Assembly (NCBI GenBank): GCA_933228675.1
Contig: OW121741.1
Span: 62,022,863 to 62,086,862, forward strand
Direction of reading: 5' to 3'
DNA: 64,000 nucleotides
Source of the DNA: Stomorhina lunata
Lineage: Eukaryota; Arthropoda; Insecta; Diptera; Rhiniidae
A program made the position numbers and the translations under genes. The notes beneath the pieces are model-generated. The model did not search any database and had not been told where the DNA came from. It saw nothing but the letters and a program-made list of their open reading frames with translations. Each line of letters starts with the position of its first letter. Positions within the stretch are counted from its first letter, which is position 1. This document shows, in pieces, positions 51,476-61,951 of this stretch.

Positions 51476-53070
51476 TTCATTTTTTGCTTAAAAATATTTA
51501 AAAATCCAAAAAAAGTCCGCGCAGTTTTCTTCTTCTTTTCAAATTTTCTCATAAAATTAATAGCAAATTGTGACACTTGCTAACATTGCCATACTTACAT
51601 CAGAAATACATTATTATAAATATGGCAATACAAAGAAGTTAAGGCTTGCACGGAAGTGAGTTAAGTAAAGAAATTTTTTGTTTTTGTTGTTTGTAGAATC
51701 ACAGAAAGGAGATGAGAAACAAGTGAAAAACCCACCTTTAATCTAATACAAAAAGAATTAAAAATTTTATAAACAAATCATTTTGTAAAGGCATACAAAA
51801 ATAAATATATTCAAACGAACCCTACAGTTCAAAAATACCTATAAAAGAGGGGAATAAAATAAATCTCAACGAAACAAGTCCTTAACCATAAAATAAGTTT
51901 CAGGATTGCATTAGGGATTAAATATCATTTAATACCCATGAAAAAAGTCCCCATTTTAGATGATAAAGAAATGACTCTTTCTTAAGTTATTGGGTTTAAA
52001 AAGGGTTTTTAAGCTGAGATGATTTCTTTCTCGATTTTAACAAAACCAAGTCCACTTTGTTTAAAAAACATGTATGAAAAGTCATATGATTTTAATGTGA
52101 TTTATTCATTATCGACATACATTCATACATACATACATACATTTTCTAATTGTACTGAATTTTGTAAAACTATTCTAATTCCATCATAATTGTGTATCTA
52201 TCTCAGTTATGTAATATATCTTCTTGCGAAGGGACTGATGTTTTTTAGTCCTGTGGGGCATATACAAATAACATTTCCGTTGAAAAATTCGAGATACACA
52301 TAAAACTAAAGATTTTTTGTACACATAATCTATAATCTCATCCAGTAGGTCGTTTCTGTAACTCAAAGTGATAAGTTTTCACAGCGAAAAGTATGAAACA
52401 AAAAATTCCACCGTTTCTCGACCTGAAAGAAAAAAGTGTTTCTGTAACTCAAAGTGAGAACTAGCAACACTGATTACGTTTTTATTGGAAACTTCCAATA
52501 CATTTGTCAAAAAGAAAACAGCTGGCAGAAAAAGTAAAATTTTATCATAAAAAAAAAAGTTGGTGCAAAAAAATATAAAAAAATTAATTAAAAAGAAGAA
52601 AAAAAAAAAAAAATATATATATAGACATATATATATATGTATGTATTATTTTAAATGTTTAGTGTGGTGTTGTTAGTTGACGAACAAAACGATCGCCGAA
52701 ATATTTTTGATATTCTTTAAATTTTCTGAAACTAATTAAAATGGAAAATGTTTGAATAAATAAAATGAAGCAATTGATTACATTTTATTTAATTATATGT
52801 TTTAATTATGTATTTGTTTTTACTTTTTAGTTCAAATGTTTCTTTTTCGGCGCCTTTAATACGTGCGAATTGTTTTGACAGATAAAATGAAAAACTTTTC
52901 GCATCACTCGCTTACAGAAACAGTTTTACTAGCACATTTCCAATAAATTTGACGTAAGTTGTCGAATGACAGATAGTTCTCACAAAAATAAATTACAGAA
53001 TCACTTGGATGAAAAAAATTACATTTTGTTTCAATTCAACTAGTTTCTTCTTAATTTTCATTGTTCCACT
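51476..53070. other. Spacer with repeated GTTTCTGTAACTCAAAGTGA motif
   Basis: GTTTCTGTAACTCAAAGTGA occurs at about 52350 and 52438. Complements or variants appear near 52912 and 52990, and near 58285 beyond the LTR element. They may be ends of a decayed inverted-repeat element into which the LTR retrotransposon inserted. (ACAT)n is at about 52121-52142 and (TA)n at 52612-52640. No gene recognised. Confidence 0.4.
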
Positions 53071-53243
53071 TGTAGTAATATATAGTTAGTCTGGCAACTC
53101 CAAGAACTCCTTTTCTAATTACACAATTATGCAAACATGTAAAATGCAAATATGGAAAATGCAAGTATGTAATAAAAACTAGATTTTAAGCTGATCGATT
53201 TCCGGTCACATTGTTCGAGAAACTAAAAAGAGAAGCTACTAAA
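53071..53243 (+). repeat. 5' LTR (173 bp)
   Basis: It starts TGTAGTAATATATAG and ends GCTACTAAA. A polyadenylation signal AATAAA is at 53171. It differs from the 3' LTR by three substitutions in the AAATATGGAAAATGCAAG region and one near the end. The sequence following it (TCAGGTGTGGGG at 53247) is a candidate primer-binding site; the tRNA is not identified. Confidence 0.92.
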
Positions 53244-53310
53244 ACATCAGGTGTGGGGTACCACTGATTTAATAAACAAAAAAATTACTTTAACAAAATT
53301 GTAATTTAAA

Positions 53311-55182
53311 ATGGACTTGCGTCCAAGCCGTCAATCGTTGATTGACCATTTAAAAAGAGCTGGAATAGAATTTCCAGACACAGCAACGCTGAGCCAATTA
53401 AAGGCTTTGTATATGGCCAGGAAAGAGTATGCAAACGAAGTGGCGCCCAGTGCTAATGCGGCTGATGCAAACTGTACTGACGATAGTGTGGTCCATGCGA
53501 TCACAGCTATAAAACCGGCTGATGAGATGCCCACAGTCCAGATTCCTGCCAAAAAAATTTCTGCCGCACAGATGCCTTCCGATCAGATGCTCACTGACCA
53601 GATGCCTTCCTACCAGATGCCCGCTGTCCAATTGACTCCCGCAATGATGACTGCTGCACTTATGTCACCCGCTGTCAATGCAAATGAGCTAGACACTGAG
53701 CCGGAGACTGCGAATATTCCAATATCGGACTCGTCAACTGCAGGAAAACAAAATTTTCTTCATCCTAATGACACTGCAGTCAAGGTCACAAGCGCCCAAA
53801 TAGGGAGAAGTACCGATATACCCTATTTTGACAGCAACCCCGAAACCGAAGGACTTAAAAAATTACAACTACAGTTAGAAATGCTAAAAATCCAACAGCA
53901 AATACGCGCTTTGGAGGAAAACCTTAGCCCAGTTGCTTATGCTCGTCGAATTGACTCAACAGAATTGGAAGCGGCGGTGCCAACTTTCAGCGGTGATGAC
54001 CAGTACGATGTCAACAAATGGATTATACAATTTGAAGACTATACAAACATGTGCGGATACAATGATAAAGAAAAATGTATAGCCATTCGTCGTCGCCTAG
54101 TCGGCACAGCTAAGCAGCATATCAACAATTTGGGATTGAGAGAATTCCAAGACCTAAAAGCAAGTTTGACGTTTACCTTTAAACGTACTATAACTCGGCA
54201 AGAGGTGTATAGGCAATTACAGTCTCGTAAACTAAAACATACAGAAACTTGTATAAGCTATTTAATATCGATGCAGTCTATTGCGTCAAAGGCGGATATT
54301 GACGAAAGAGAGCTGGTGGAATTTGTAATCGACGGGATCCCTGATTCGTCGAACAACATTAGCCGCTTATACGGAGCCAAATCAATAGGAGACTTGATTG
54401 AGCGTTTGGATTGGTACGAGCAAAAACGTCAAAGCCAATTAAGTGGTATTATTAGGCCAAAAGCGGTGGTCACAAGTACTCAAATTGCAGCGAAAGCAAC
54501 AGACGATGTAAGATGTTTTAACTGTTCGCAATTTGGGCACTTCCAGAGTAAGTGCCCAAAACCAAGACGTCCCCCGAATTCATGTTTCAACTGTGCCGAG
54601 GTGGGTCACTACCATAAAGATTGTCCAAAAAAGAGAGGAGTTGCAGCCGTAGATGTAGATAGAGACGACATAGTAGACGCATATCAACAGGTAAGTGTTG
54701 CCTTCTTTGATAAGCAAAATAAGCGCATTGAGGTAAATAACTGTCTTTCCCTTTTCGATACTGGTAGCCCAATTAGTTGCATTAAGCAGTCACTAGTGCC
54801 GTGTTCTGTTGAAGAAAGCGTAGTTGCTACGACCTATAGAGGAGTAGGAAATAATAAAATTACTATGTGCGGTCAAGTCCGATGTAAATTTATGTTCCAA
54901 GATATAAAAGTAAATCACAATTTTTTCATACTACCTGATAATAGAGCCTTGGTGCCAATATTAATTGGGCGTGATCTATTATCGAAACTAAATTTTTATT
55001 TATGTAAAGTAAAACACAAATATAAAAAAGATGAATTGCTAAAATTGAATTTGAATAAAAATGAAAAATTAAATAAACAATACGTCAGTGCGCTTAAGTC
55101 TTTCAATTTGTACAGGGTTGCCCAAGATTCAATAAAAAATTTAACCGGGAAAGAAAACGAATGCGATTTAAAAAAAAAATGA
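53311..55182 (+). CDS. Gag-protease polyprotein of the LTR retrotransposon
   Basis: This 623-residue frame starts at the first ATG after the LTR. Residues about 5-40 resemble a SAP-type helical motif (LIDHLKRAGIEFPDTATLSQ). Residues about 70-110 are a Met/Gln/Pro-rich stretch with repeated QMP. Residues 185-210 are a likely coiled coil (LKKLQLQLEMLKIQQQIRAL). The capsid-like region spans about 225-370. Two CCHC zinc knuckles are at about 402-445 (CFNCSQFGHFQSKC and CFNCAEVGHYHKDC) and should bind RNA. An aspartic protease with DTG in LFDTGSPIS is near 482. It ends at TGA right after an A10 run, where the pol frame opens. Confidence 0.93.
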   Translation: MDLRPSRQSLIDHLKRAGIEFPDTATLSQLKALYMARKEYANEVAPSANAADANCTDDSVVHAITAIKPADEMPTVQIPAKKISAAQMPSDQMLTDQMPSYQMPAVQLTPAMMTAALMSPAVNANELDTEPETANIPISDSSTAGKQNFLHPNDTAVKVTSAQIGRSTDIPYFDSNPETEGLKKLQLQLEMLKIQQQIRALEENLSPVAYARRIDSTELEAAVPTFSGDDQYDVNKWIIQFEDYTNMCGYNDKEKCIAIRRRLVGTAKQHINNLGLREFQDLKASLTFTFKRTITRQEVYRQLQSRKLKHTETCISYLISMQSIASKADIDERELVEFVIDGIPDSSNNISRLYGAKSIGDLIERLDWYEQKRQSQLSGIIRPKAVVTSTQIAAKATDDVRCFNCSQFGHFQSKCPKPRRPPNSCFNCAEVGHYHKDCPKKRGVAAVDVDRDDIVDAYQQVSVAFFDKQNKRIEVNNCLSLFDTGSPISCIKQSLVPCSVEESVVATTYRGVGNNKITMCGQVRCKFMFQDIKVNHNFFILPDNRALVPILIGRDLLSKLNFYLCKVKHKYKKDELLKLNLNKNEKLNKQYVSALKSFNLYRVAQDSIKNLTGKENECDLKKK

Positions 55183-56422
55183 ATATAAAGAAAAAAATAT
55201 TAGAAACAATAAAACAATTGTTTCTGATTTTGAGGCCGAGCGTCAAGAATTAGAAGTACTTGAGGGAACAGAAGAATGTAGTGAGCTTGGAAAAGTGATT
55301 TATGAGATTGATGACGTGAATAATCTTAACGTAGATGCCAGAATAGGGAGTAAGGACATTGTTAAACTTAAGACTATCATAAGAGACAATTATTTAGAAA
55401 ACATAGGCGGGGGCCAAATAGAAACAGATTACTGCATGCAAATAAGATTAACAAGTGACGTGCCAATATACAGTGGACCTAGACGGCTCTCATATCGAGA
55501 ACGACAGGAGGTTAAGACTAAACTAGATGAACTTTTAGGTGCCGGAATAATTCGTCCAAGTGAGTCACCTTATGCTTCCCCGATAGTATTAGTAAAAAAG
55601 AAAAACGGCGATATAAGAATGTGCGTCGATTATAGATCACTAAATAAGATCACTCTGAAAGACAATTACCCTATGCCAATCATAGAGGACTGTTTAGACT
55701 ATTTAGGAAACAAGAAATATTTTTCGACATTAGACCTAAGAAATAGTTTCCACCAAATCCTAATGCATAAAGACTCAATTAAATATACAGCGTTTGTAAC
55801 CCCCTTGGGTCAATTTGAATATTGCTACATGCCATTTGGGCTTAAGAATGCAGGTGCGGTGTTTCAAAGATACATAAATAAAATTCTCAGACAGTTTATT
55901 GATGCAGGCAAAATAGTTGTATACTTGGACGATATAATCATAGCAACTGAAACAATGGAAGAACATTTAGATATTATGGCAAGTGTACTACAGGTTTTAA
56001 GAAGCAACAGATTAGAGTTGAATCTCAAGAAGTGCAAATTTGCATACAAAGAAGTAGACTATTTAGGTTATAAGGTAAATGAAAATGGAATAAGACCAAA
56101 TGATGAGCATATCAAAACTGTCAATGAGTATCCAGTGCCAGTAGATCATAGTAGTCTAGAACGATGTTTAGGACTTTTTGCGTTTTTCCGAAGATTTGTG
56201 TACAATTTTTCAAGAATAGCGAAGCCATTGACAGATTTAAAAAGGAGTAAAGATTTCGTATGGACAAATGAATGTGAAGAAGCTTTCCTGACGTTGAGGG
56301 ATAAACTGGTAAATGGCCCAGTTTTAGCTGTATATAAACGGAGTTACATACTGATGCGAGTTCTAAGGGATATGGTTCAGTGCTGTTGCAAAAACAAAAA
56401 GATAACAAATATCACCCGATAG
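55172..56422 (+). CDS. Pol, reverse transcriptase part
   Basis: The frame opens at 55172 inside the A10 run, +1 relative to gag, and has no obvious own start, so it is probably expressed as a fusion. RT motifs are in order: LLGAGIIRPSESPYASPIVL, MCVDYRSLNKITLK, FSTLDLRNSF, MPFGLKNAGAVFQ and the catalytic VVYLDDIIIA, then the connection domain (GLFAFFRRFVYNF). It ends at 56422 only because a lesion at about 56335-56345 shifts the frame just before the RNase H domain. Confidence 0.92.
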   Translation, partial: KKNEYKEKNIRNNKTIVSDFEAERQELEVLEGTEECSELGKVIYEIDDVNNLNVDARIGSKDIVKLKTIIRDNYLENIGGGQIETDYCMQIRLTSDVPIYSGPRRLSYRERQEVKTKLDELLGAGIIRPSESPYASPIVLVKKKNGDIRMCVDYRSLNKITLKDNYPMPIIEDCLDYLGNKKYFSTLDLRNSFHQILMHKDSIKYTAFVTPLGQFEYCYMPFGLKNAGAVFQRYINKILRQFIDAGKIVVYLDDIIIATETMEEHLDIMASVLQVLRSNRLELNLKKCKFAYKEVDYLGYKVNENGIRPNDEHIKTVNEYPVPVDHSSLERCLGLFAFFRRFVYNFSRIAKPLTDLKRSKDFVWTNECEEAFLTLRDKLVNGPVLAVYKRSYILMRVLRDMVQCCCKNKKITNITR

Positions 56423-58035
56423 CATACTACTCAAAATGCACTTCACCACCTGAAGCCAAATATCATAGTTTTGAATTAGAAACACTTGCGATTATTTATG
56501 CGTTGAAACGGTTTAGAGTGTACTTGGAGGGAATTCCTTTTACAATTGTAACGGACTGCAACTCTCTAACGTTAACACTGAGTAAAAAATTAATTAACCC
56601 AAGAATAGCGAGATGGGCTTTGGAACTAGAAAATTTTGATTACAATATTAGACATCGGAAAGGCGAGTTAATGTCTCATGTAGATGCTTTAAGTCGGAAC
56701 CCTGTCCTAGCTATGATCGAAGATAGTGACATCGATTTGAACATACAAGCAACACAATCAAGAGATACAAACTTACGTATTATTAGGGATAAACTTGAAA
56801 TTGGAGAATTAAGTGGATACATATTAGAAAATGGTTTGGTATTTAGAATAGGTAATAATGGTCAGCAACAATTGTATGTACCGGCTGAGCTTGAGGAAAA
56901 TGTGATAAGAACGATACATGAGGGGTATGGTCATGTGGGGATTGAAAAATGTTTGAACAAAATAAAAAAATGTTATTGGTTCCCAGGGATGAAAGAAGAG
57001 ATAAATAAATTTATAAGAAATTGTCTTAAATGTATATTTTATTCCACACCGCAGAGGAAAAATGAAAGAAATTTATTTAATATTAATAAAAAGCCTGTGC
57101 CATTTGATACATTACATATCGACCATTTCGGACCTTTGCCGTCGATAAAATCAAAGCGAAAACATATTCTTGTGGTAGCAGACGCCTTTACTAAATTTAC
57201 TAAACTATACGCAGTAAACGCACCTGGAACAAAGGAGGCATGTTGTGCATTAAAGAAGTATTTCGAATATTACAGTAGGCCGCGGCGAATAATAAGTGAT
57301 CGGGGAACTTGCTTTACGTCTAATGAATTTAGTTCATTTCTTTCCGAAAGAAACATTGCACATGTAAAAATATCTGTAGCATCGCCTCAGTCAAACGGAC
57401 AAGTAGAAAGACTGAATAGAGACTTAAGGGCTATGTTAGCAAAGGTGACAGAACCAATTGAACATGCAGACTGGGTAGAAAAGTTGACTAGGATAGAATT
57501 TGCGATAAATAATACAATTCAAAGGTCTACAGGACATTCACCAAGTGAAATTTTGTTCGGTGTGGAACAAAGGGGCGATATAATTGACGAGTTTACAGAA
57601 CACATAATAGAGCAATATTCAAACGAAGAAAGTAATATACATGAAATTAGAGAACAAGCTGCAAAAAATATTCAGAAAACACAAGAAAACAACTTGAAAT
57701 ATTTTAGCCAACACCACGTACCAGCTAAGATATTTGAAATAGGAGACTTAGTAGTATTAAAGAACATCGATACAACTCCAGGTATGAACAAGAAGTTGAT
57801 GCCGAAATACCGCTTGCCATACATAATAAAGAAGCAATTGGGTAATGATCGGTACGAAATTTCCGATGTTGAAAACTGCCAAATAACACAAATGCCATAC
57901 AAAGGCATAGTAGATTCAACGCGTTTAAAAAAATGGTTGGAACATAAAGGTTACGAAGTCTTGGGTGACCCTGAAGGCAACACTTCAGAATGCGAAGATT
58001 ATGAGTATTTAGAAGAGGAATTCCTGGAGACATAA
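56338..58035 (+). CDS. Pol, RNase H and integrase part
   Basis: This frame follows the lesion. It opens with the RNase H start (LHTDASSKGYGSVLLQ), then FELETLAIIYALKRFR and IVTDCNSLTLTLSK, ending the domain at HVDALSRNP. The integrase zinc region (HEGYGHVGIEKCLNKIKK, CLKC) precedes the core with D in HIDHFGPL, D in ISDRGTCFTS and E in SNGQVERLNRDLR. The C-terminal tail (GDLVVLKN, LPYIIKKQLGNDRYEI) and an acidic end (EYLEEE) finish it. No further break is seen, so the integrase could be intact. Confidence 0.92.
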   Translation, partial: TELHTDASSKGYGSVLLQKQKDNKYHPIAYYSKCTSPPEAKYHSFELETLAIIYALKRFRVYLEGIPFTIVTDCNSLTLTLSKKLINPRIARWALELENFDYNIRHRKGELMSHVDALSRNPVLAMIEDSDIDLNIQATQSRDTNLRIIRDKLEIGELSGYILENGLVFRIGNNGQQQLYVPAELEENVIRTIHEGYGHVGIEKCLNKIKKCYWFPGMKEEINKFIRNCLKCIFYSTPQRKNERNLFNINKKPVPFDTLHIDHFGPLPSIKSKRKHILVVADAFTKFTKLYAVNAPGTKEACCALKKYFEYYSRPRRIISDRGTCFTSNEFSSFLSERNIAHVKISVASPQSNGQVERLNRDLRAMLAKVTEPIEHADWVEKLTRIEFAINNTIQRSTGHSPSEILFGVEQRGDIIDEFTEHIIEQYSNEESNIHEIREQAAKNIQKTQENNLKYFSQHHVPAKIFEIGDLVVLKNIDTTPGMNKKLMPKYRLPYIIKKQLGNDRYEISDVENCQITQMPYKGIVDSTRLKKWLEHKGYEVLGDPEGNTSECEDYEYLEEEFLET

Positions 58036-58075
58036 AAACAATCGAGGTCGATTGTATTGTCAGGTCGGCCGAGAT

Positions 58076-58248
58076 TGTAGTAATATATAGTTAGTCTGGC
58101 AACTCCAAGAACTCCTTTTCTAATTACACAATTATGCAAACATGTAAAATGCAAATATGTAAAATGTAAGAATGTAATAAAAACTAGATTTTAAGCTGAT
58201 CGATTTCCGGTCACATTGTTCGAGAAACTAAAAAGAGTAGCTACTAAA
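58076..58248 (+). repeat. 3' LTR (173 bp)
   Basis: Same length as the 5' LTR with four differences. AATAAA is at 58176. The preceding sequence CAGGTCGGCCGAGAT is the candidate polypurine-like tract. CACT duplication follows at 58249. Confidence 0.92.
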
Positions 58249-58446
58249 CACTCGAATAATTTATCGATGCAAGTGTTACAGAAACTAGGCACAGATTCGA
58301 AAACATATAAAATCCATTATTTCGCAGCAACACAACAAAACCAGAGATAATATACTCTTACATATCAGCGATTGGCAACACTGACTCAAATCGAACAACA
58401 TCTGAGCGGAAAAAATATTTCATTTTTATTAAATTTTGTCAATTAT

Positions 58447-60492
58447 TATACCCTTCACCAATAGGTGAAAGGGTATTATAAGTTTGTGATTCCGTTTGTA
58501 ATTTTTTTATTAGTGATCGTAGACCCCATAAAAATTATACCGATCGACTCAGAATCGGGAGGAGAATCGATTAAGCGATGTCCGTCTGTCTGTCTGTCCG
58601 TCTGTCTGTCTGTCTGTTGAAATCAAGTTTCTGAAGCCCCTGGAGGGTGGACCTACATAAATTATATACCAGATTTTAGGAAATTCTCCCGCAATGAACG
58701 CTATTAAATTTCATTAAAATCGGTTTATAAACACCGAAAATATCGAAAAAATACCAAAAATTAGACGAAAATTTTAAAATTTTTGATTGAAACACACTTT
58801 TAAATAATAAGAGAAACAAGGTACTCCTGGTGTACATGTGATAATATATTATATATCAGATTGTAGGAAATGGTTCCCCAAAGCACTCTGTAAAATTTTA
58901 GCAAAATCGGTCTATAAACAACTGAGATACAGCCAAAACACTAAATTTGATGTATCGCAAATTGCCCAAAGTACGCGTTAGAGAATGTTTGTTGAAACAA
59001 TGAAATGCAGAAATAGGAAAAACCATCCTCCTGGAGCACGGACATACATAAATTTTATATCAGATTTTAGGAAATTCCCCCGCCAAGCACATTATAAAAT
59101 TTTATCAAAAGCGGTCCATAAACAACTGAGATACCTAAAATCTAAAATCTGATATAAACTCCACAAATCTGATTATGAATACCATTCAAGTTGTACCGAT
59201 CGTCTCAGAATCGGCGAGAGAATCGATTTCGCGACGTCCGTCCGTCTGTTTGTCCGTCCGTCCGTCTACCTGTCTGTCCGTCCGTCCGTCTACCTGTCTG
59301 TCCTTTTTTCTGTTGTAGTCAAGTTTTTGGAGCTCAGGGTGGGACGATATCCTAAAATTTTGTGTAAAATGCAAATGGGTATACCTTCCAGGAGCTCCAC
59401 AAATCTGATTTTAGCAGACAGACACACTGCATTTATCTTAATTCTATGTCTGACTTTTGAACTTTATGATTACATTTGAGTATGGTTTATATATCAAATT
59501 ATAGGTAATCTTCCTAGGAAGTACAAAAATGCAGCTAAGTATATGATATCCGTTCAAAACCTACATATGTATGTATGTATCTCACATATCAACAAAAATT
59601 TAAATTGTTTAATTGCAATTGGGAGAAATCCGTTCACGTTTGACTATTGCTCCCGTATAACTTCGCCTAAGGCAATCTCTTAGTAGCTAATAAATGACAA
59701 ATTATAATTATCTATCTATTATAATAGATACGATGATGGCATCTAGTATAAAGACGTTGTACAATATCGTTATTCAGGGCGATCTCTTGAAAAGTTCGGC
59801 TTTGAAAATGGGCGATCTCGGTTCAAATTTTCTGTTATCTCCCATATAACCCCGACCGGAAATCTTTTTAATGCTGATAAATTAAATCATGTTATAATTG
59901 CACAAAGAACTAGAGCAAAACTTTCCACATATCCATCAGACAGATCGAAAGAACAATGCATCCCAAATATTATTGTTGAAGTATTCATCTTAATTAGTTA
60001 ACTAACTTCAGATTAATACGTAAATCTTCAATAAATTTTCCGCCAAAGCTGATATCCATTCATAGCTAGCTATATATTTCACGCATGTATCTAAAACTAA
60101 GAGTGTATACCTTATAATTCTAAGGCTTGTATACATTGACAATCATTGTTAAAACTTTGACCTAAATCAGTCCGCTAACTTCAGAGTTTTACATAACTAA
60201 TCATTAACCTTTAATAGTTGGATAATTCGTATGAATTAAAGTACACAACCCTCACTGGGCACTGTGTTTTTGGGTTGTGTGCCAGAATACTTAATCTTCA
60301 TCAAATCGATGTACTCTTGCAAATCTAAGGGCATCTACATTTTGAAGCATCTTTTCTGCATGGTTTATCTGGTCTATCGAACTTTAGAATCCAAGTGACG
60401 CTGCCTTATACATCAGCCACCTGCCCAACCTAACCTTTGGGTCTATTACTATTCTAGATGATGACGCCACCGAAAAGCTTTTCGTTTTCCGG
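58447..60492 (-). mobile_element. Mini-me-like element copy F, first segment
   Basis: It begins with TATACCCTTCACCAATAGG at 58447, with the core and (GTCY)n at 58577-58617, three GATATC-type modules, and a second (GTCY)n at 59236-59300. It is broken at about 60492 by a mariner-family insertion and continues at 61628. The overall order matches copy C closely. Confidence 0.8.
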
Positions 60493-61627
60493 CCAGAGTT
60501 GATTGTCATTTGAGCCCTTTTTATAGCATTTTACATCACTTTGGCCAAAACTTCCGGCGATAGGTCCTCACATTCTTGACGGATATTGTCTTTAAGAGCT
60601 GCAAGAGTCTGAGGCTTGTTGACATAAACCCGCGACTTCAGAAAGCCCCACAAAAAGAAGCCTGCAGCGGTCAAATCAGGCGATCTTGCTGGCCAGTGCA
60701 AATCGCCAAAACGGAAGATTAGGCGCCCGGGAAATGCATCCTTCAGCATATCGGTTGTGGCACGTGCAGTGTATGCCGTTGCACCGTCCTGTTGGAACCA
60801 CATGTTTTCCAATCCCAATTCATCAAGTTGCGGCAAACGGAACTCGTTAATCATTGCTCTGTAGCGCTCACCATTCACAGTAACCGTTTGGCCCGCTACG
60901 TCTTTGAATAAAAAAGGTCCGATGACTCCTCCAGCGAAAAAAGCACACCATACAATGACTTTGAGCGGGTGTAATAGCTCTTCGTGGGTTAAACGCGGAT
61001 TTTCACGTAAATTTTGCTTATTTACGTACCCGGTAAGATGGAAATGGGCCTCATCACTCATGATTATTTTTAATGAAAAATCGTCTTCCTCTTGGTGGTG
61101 ATTAAGGATGGCTTGAGCGTATGTTAGACGCGATTGGCGGTCAGCAGCTAACAGCTGATGCACCGTCTGGACTTTGTACGGAAACATCTTCAAATTTTTT
61201 ACCAAAATTCGCTGTAAAGACCGTTGACTGATACCCATTTGCGTGGCACGTCGTCTGATCGATGTCGACGGCGCTTCCATGACATCCTCGGCTACAGCAG
61301 CAATATTCTCTGCAGAACGGCGACTCCGGGGTCTGCCACGCCTGGCAGCATCTCGTGTTGTGCCAGTCTCTTCGAGGCGAGCAGTATTTCACCAGTAGGC
61401 GTTGGACGGCTAGGAAATCTGCGACGAAACTCACGTTGTGCCAAAGTCACCGACCGATTATTGGCCAAATAAATAGTCACCAATATTCCGCGTTCTGGAG
61501 CAGTGCAGAGTAACATTGTTTATTAACGTGTATTTTGCAAGTGTTTACTACACAAATGCCAAAACAGAATTGACATTAGGGGCCAATCGCAAAATTTAGA
61601 GCATTTTCTGATAGGAGGATTACTTTT
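60493..61627 (-). mobile_element. Mariner-family element, left end truncated
   Basis: The right end reads the complement of TACAAGGTGGCGCAAAAGTA (ending 61627), a terminal-repeat-like sequence. The left side lacks this sequence, so the element or its target has lost material there. Compared with copies A and D, about 35 bases of mini-me sequence are missing at the junction. One transposase gene is inside. Confidence 0.75.
60531..61516 (-). pseudogene. IS630/Tc1/mariner transposase, DD41D-like spacing
   Basis: The main frame (60531-61280, 249 codons) has RRRATQMGISQRSLQRIL (second helix-turn-helix), the first catalytic D in MSDEAHFHLTG (residue 76), the second in FQQDGATAYTA (165) and SPDLTAAGFFLWG. 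Aligning the last with SPDLxxxD of relatives puts the third catalytic position at G207, 41 residues after D165, so it is D-to-G. The N-terminal part lies upstream in the same frame behind a TGA at about 61393 (ETGTTRDAARRGRPRSR) and in another frame (ERGILVTIYLANNRSVTLAQ, to 61516). Spacing fits rosa-type DD41D mariners; that name is tentative. It is inactive. Confidence 0.82.
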
Positions 61628-61857
61628 GCGCCACCTTGTACTAGTATAACCAAATATTGCTAGGAATTACATTTAGTATGAACAAAAGAAAATTAATATA
61701 CATATGAAGCATTTGTGTGGGGCTCAACTAAGTCAGTAATCAGAAACTATATAATTATCAATATATTCATACGATTTTGTATTTTACTTTTGAAACACTA
61801 TTGGTGAAGGGTATCCAAGATTCGGCAAAGCCGAATATACCACTCTTACTTGTTTTT
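61628..61857 (-). mobile_element. Mini-me-like element copy F, end segment
   Basis: CTAGTATAACCAAATATTGC matches copies A and D, and the element ends with GGCAAAGCCGAATATACCAC then TCTTACTTG at about 61857. Confidence 0.8.
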
Positions 61858-61951
61858 TTCTTTAATTTAAACTTTTTGATAATTTTGCAAGCAGCTTTAT
61901 TGCACTGCCAATAACTGTGTTGCTAGAGAAGTTTATTTTCTTCATCTTTGG

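Larger units (their letters stand above)
53071..58248 (+). mobile_element. Near-complete Ty3/gypsy retrotransposon (5,178 bp)
   Basis: Two 173-bp LTRs (53071-53243, 58076-58248) differ at four positions and are flanked by CACT (53067-53070, 58249-58252). Gag-protease, RT, RNase H and integrase follow in the Ty3/gypsy order. Only one lesion inside pol and one frame change at the gag-pol border are seen. Low LTR divergence makes this one of the younger insertions in the window. Very short LTRs and two zinc knuckles are notable. An Mdg3/micropia-like affiliation is possible but not tested. Confidence 0.93.
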
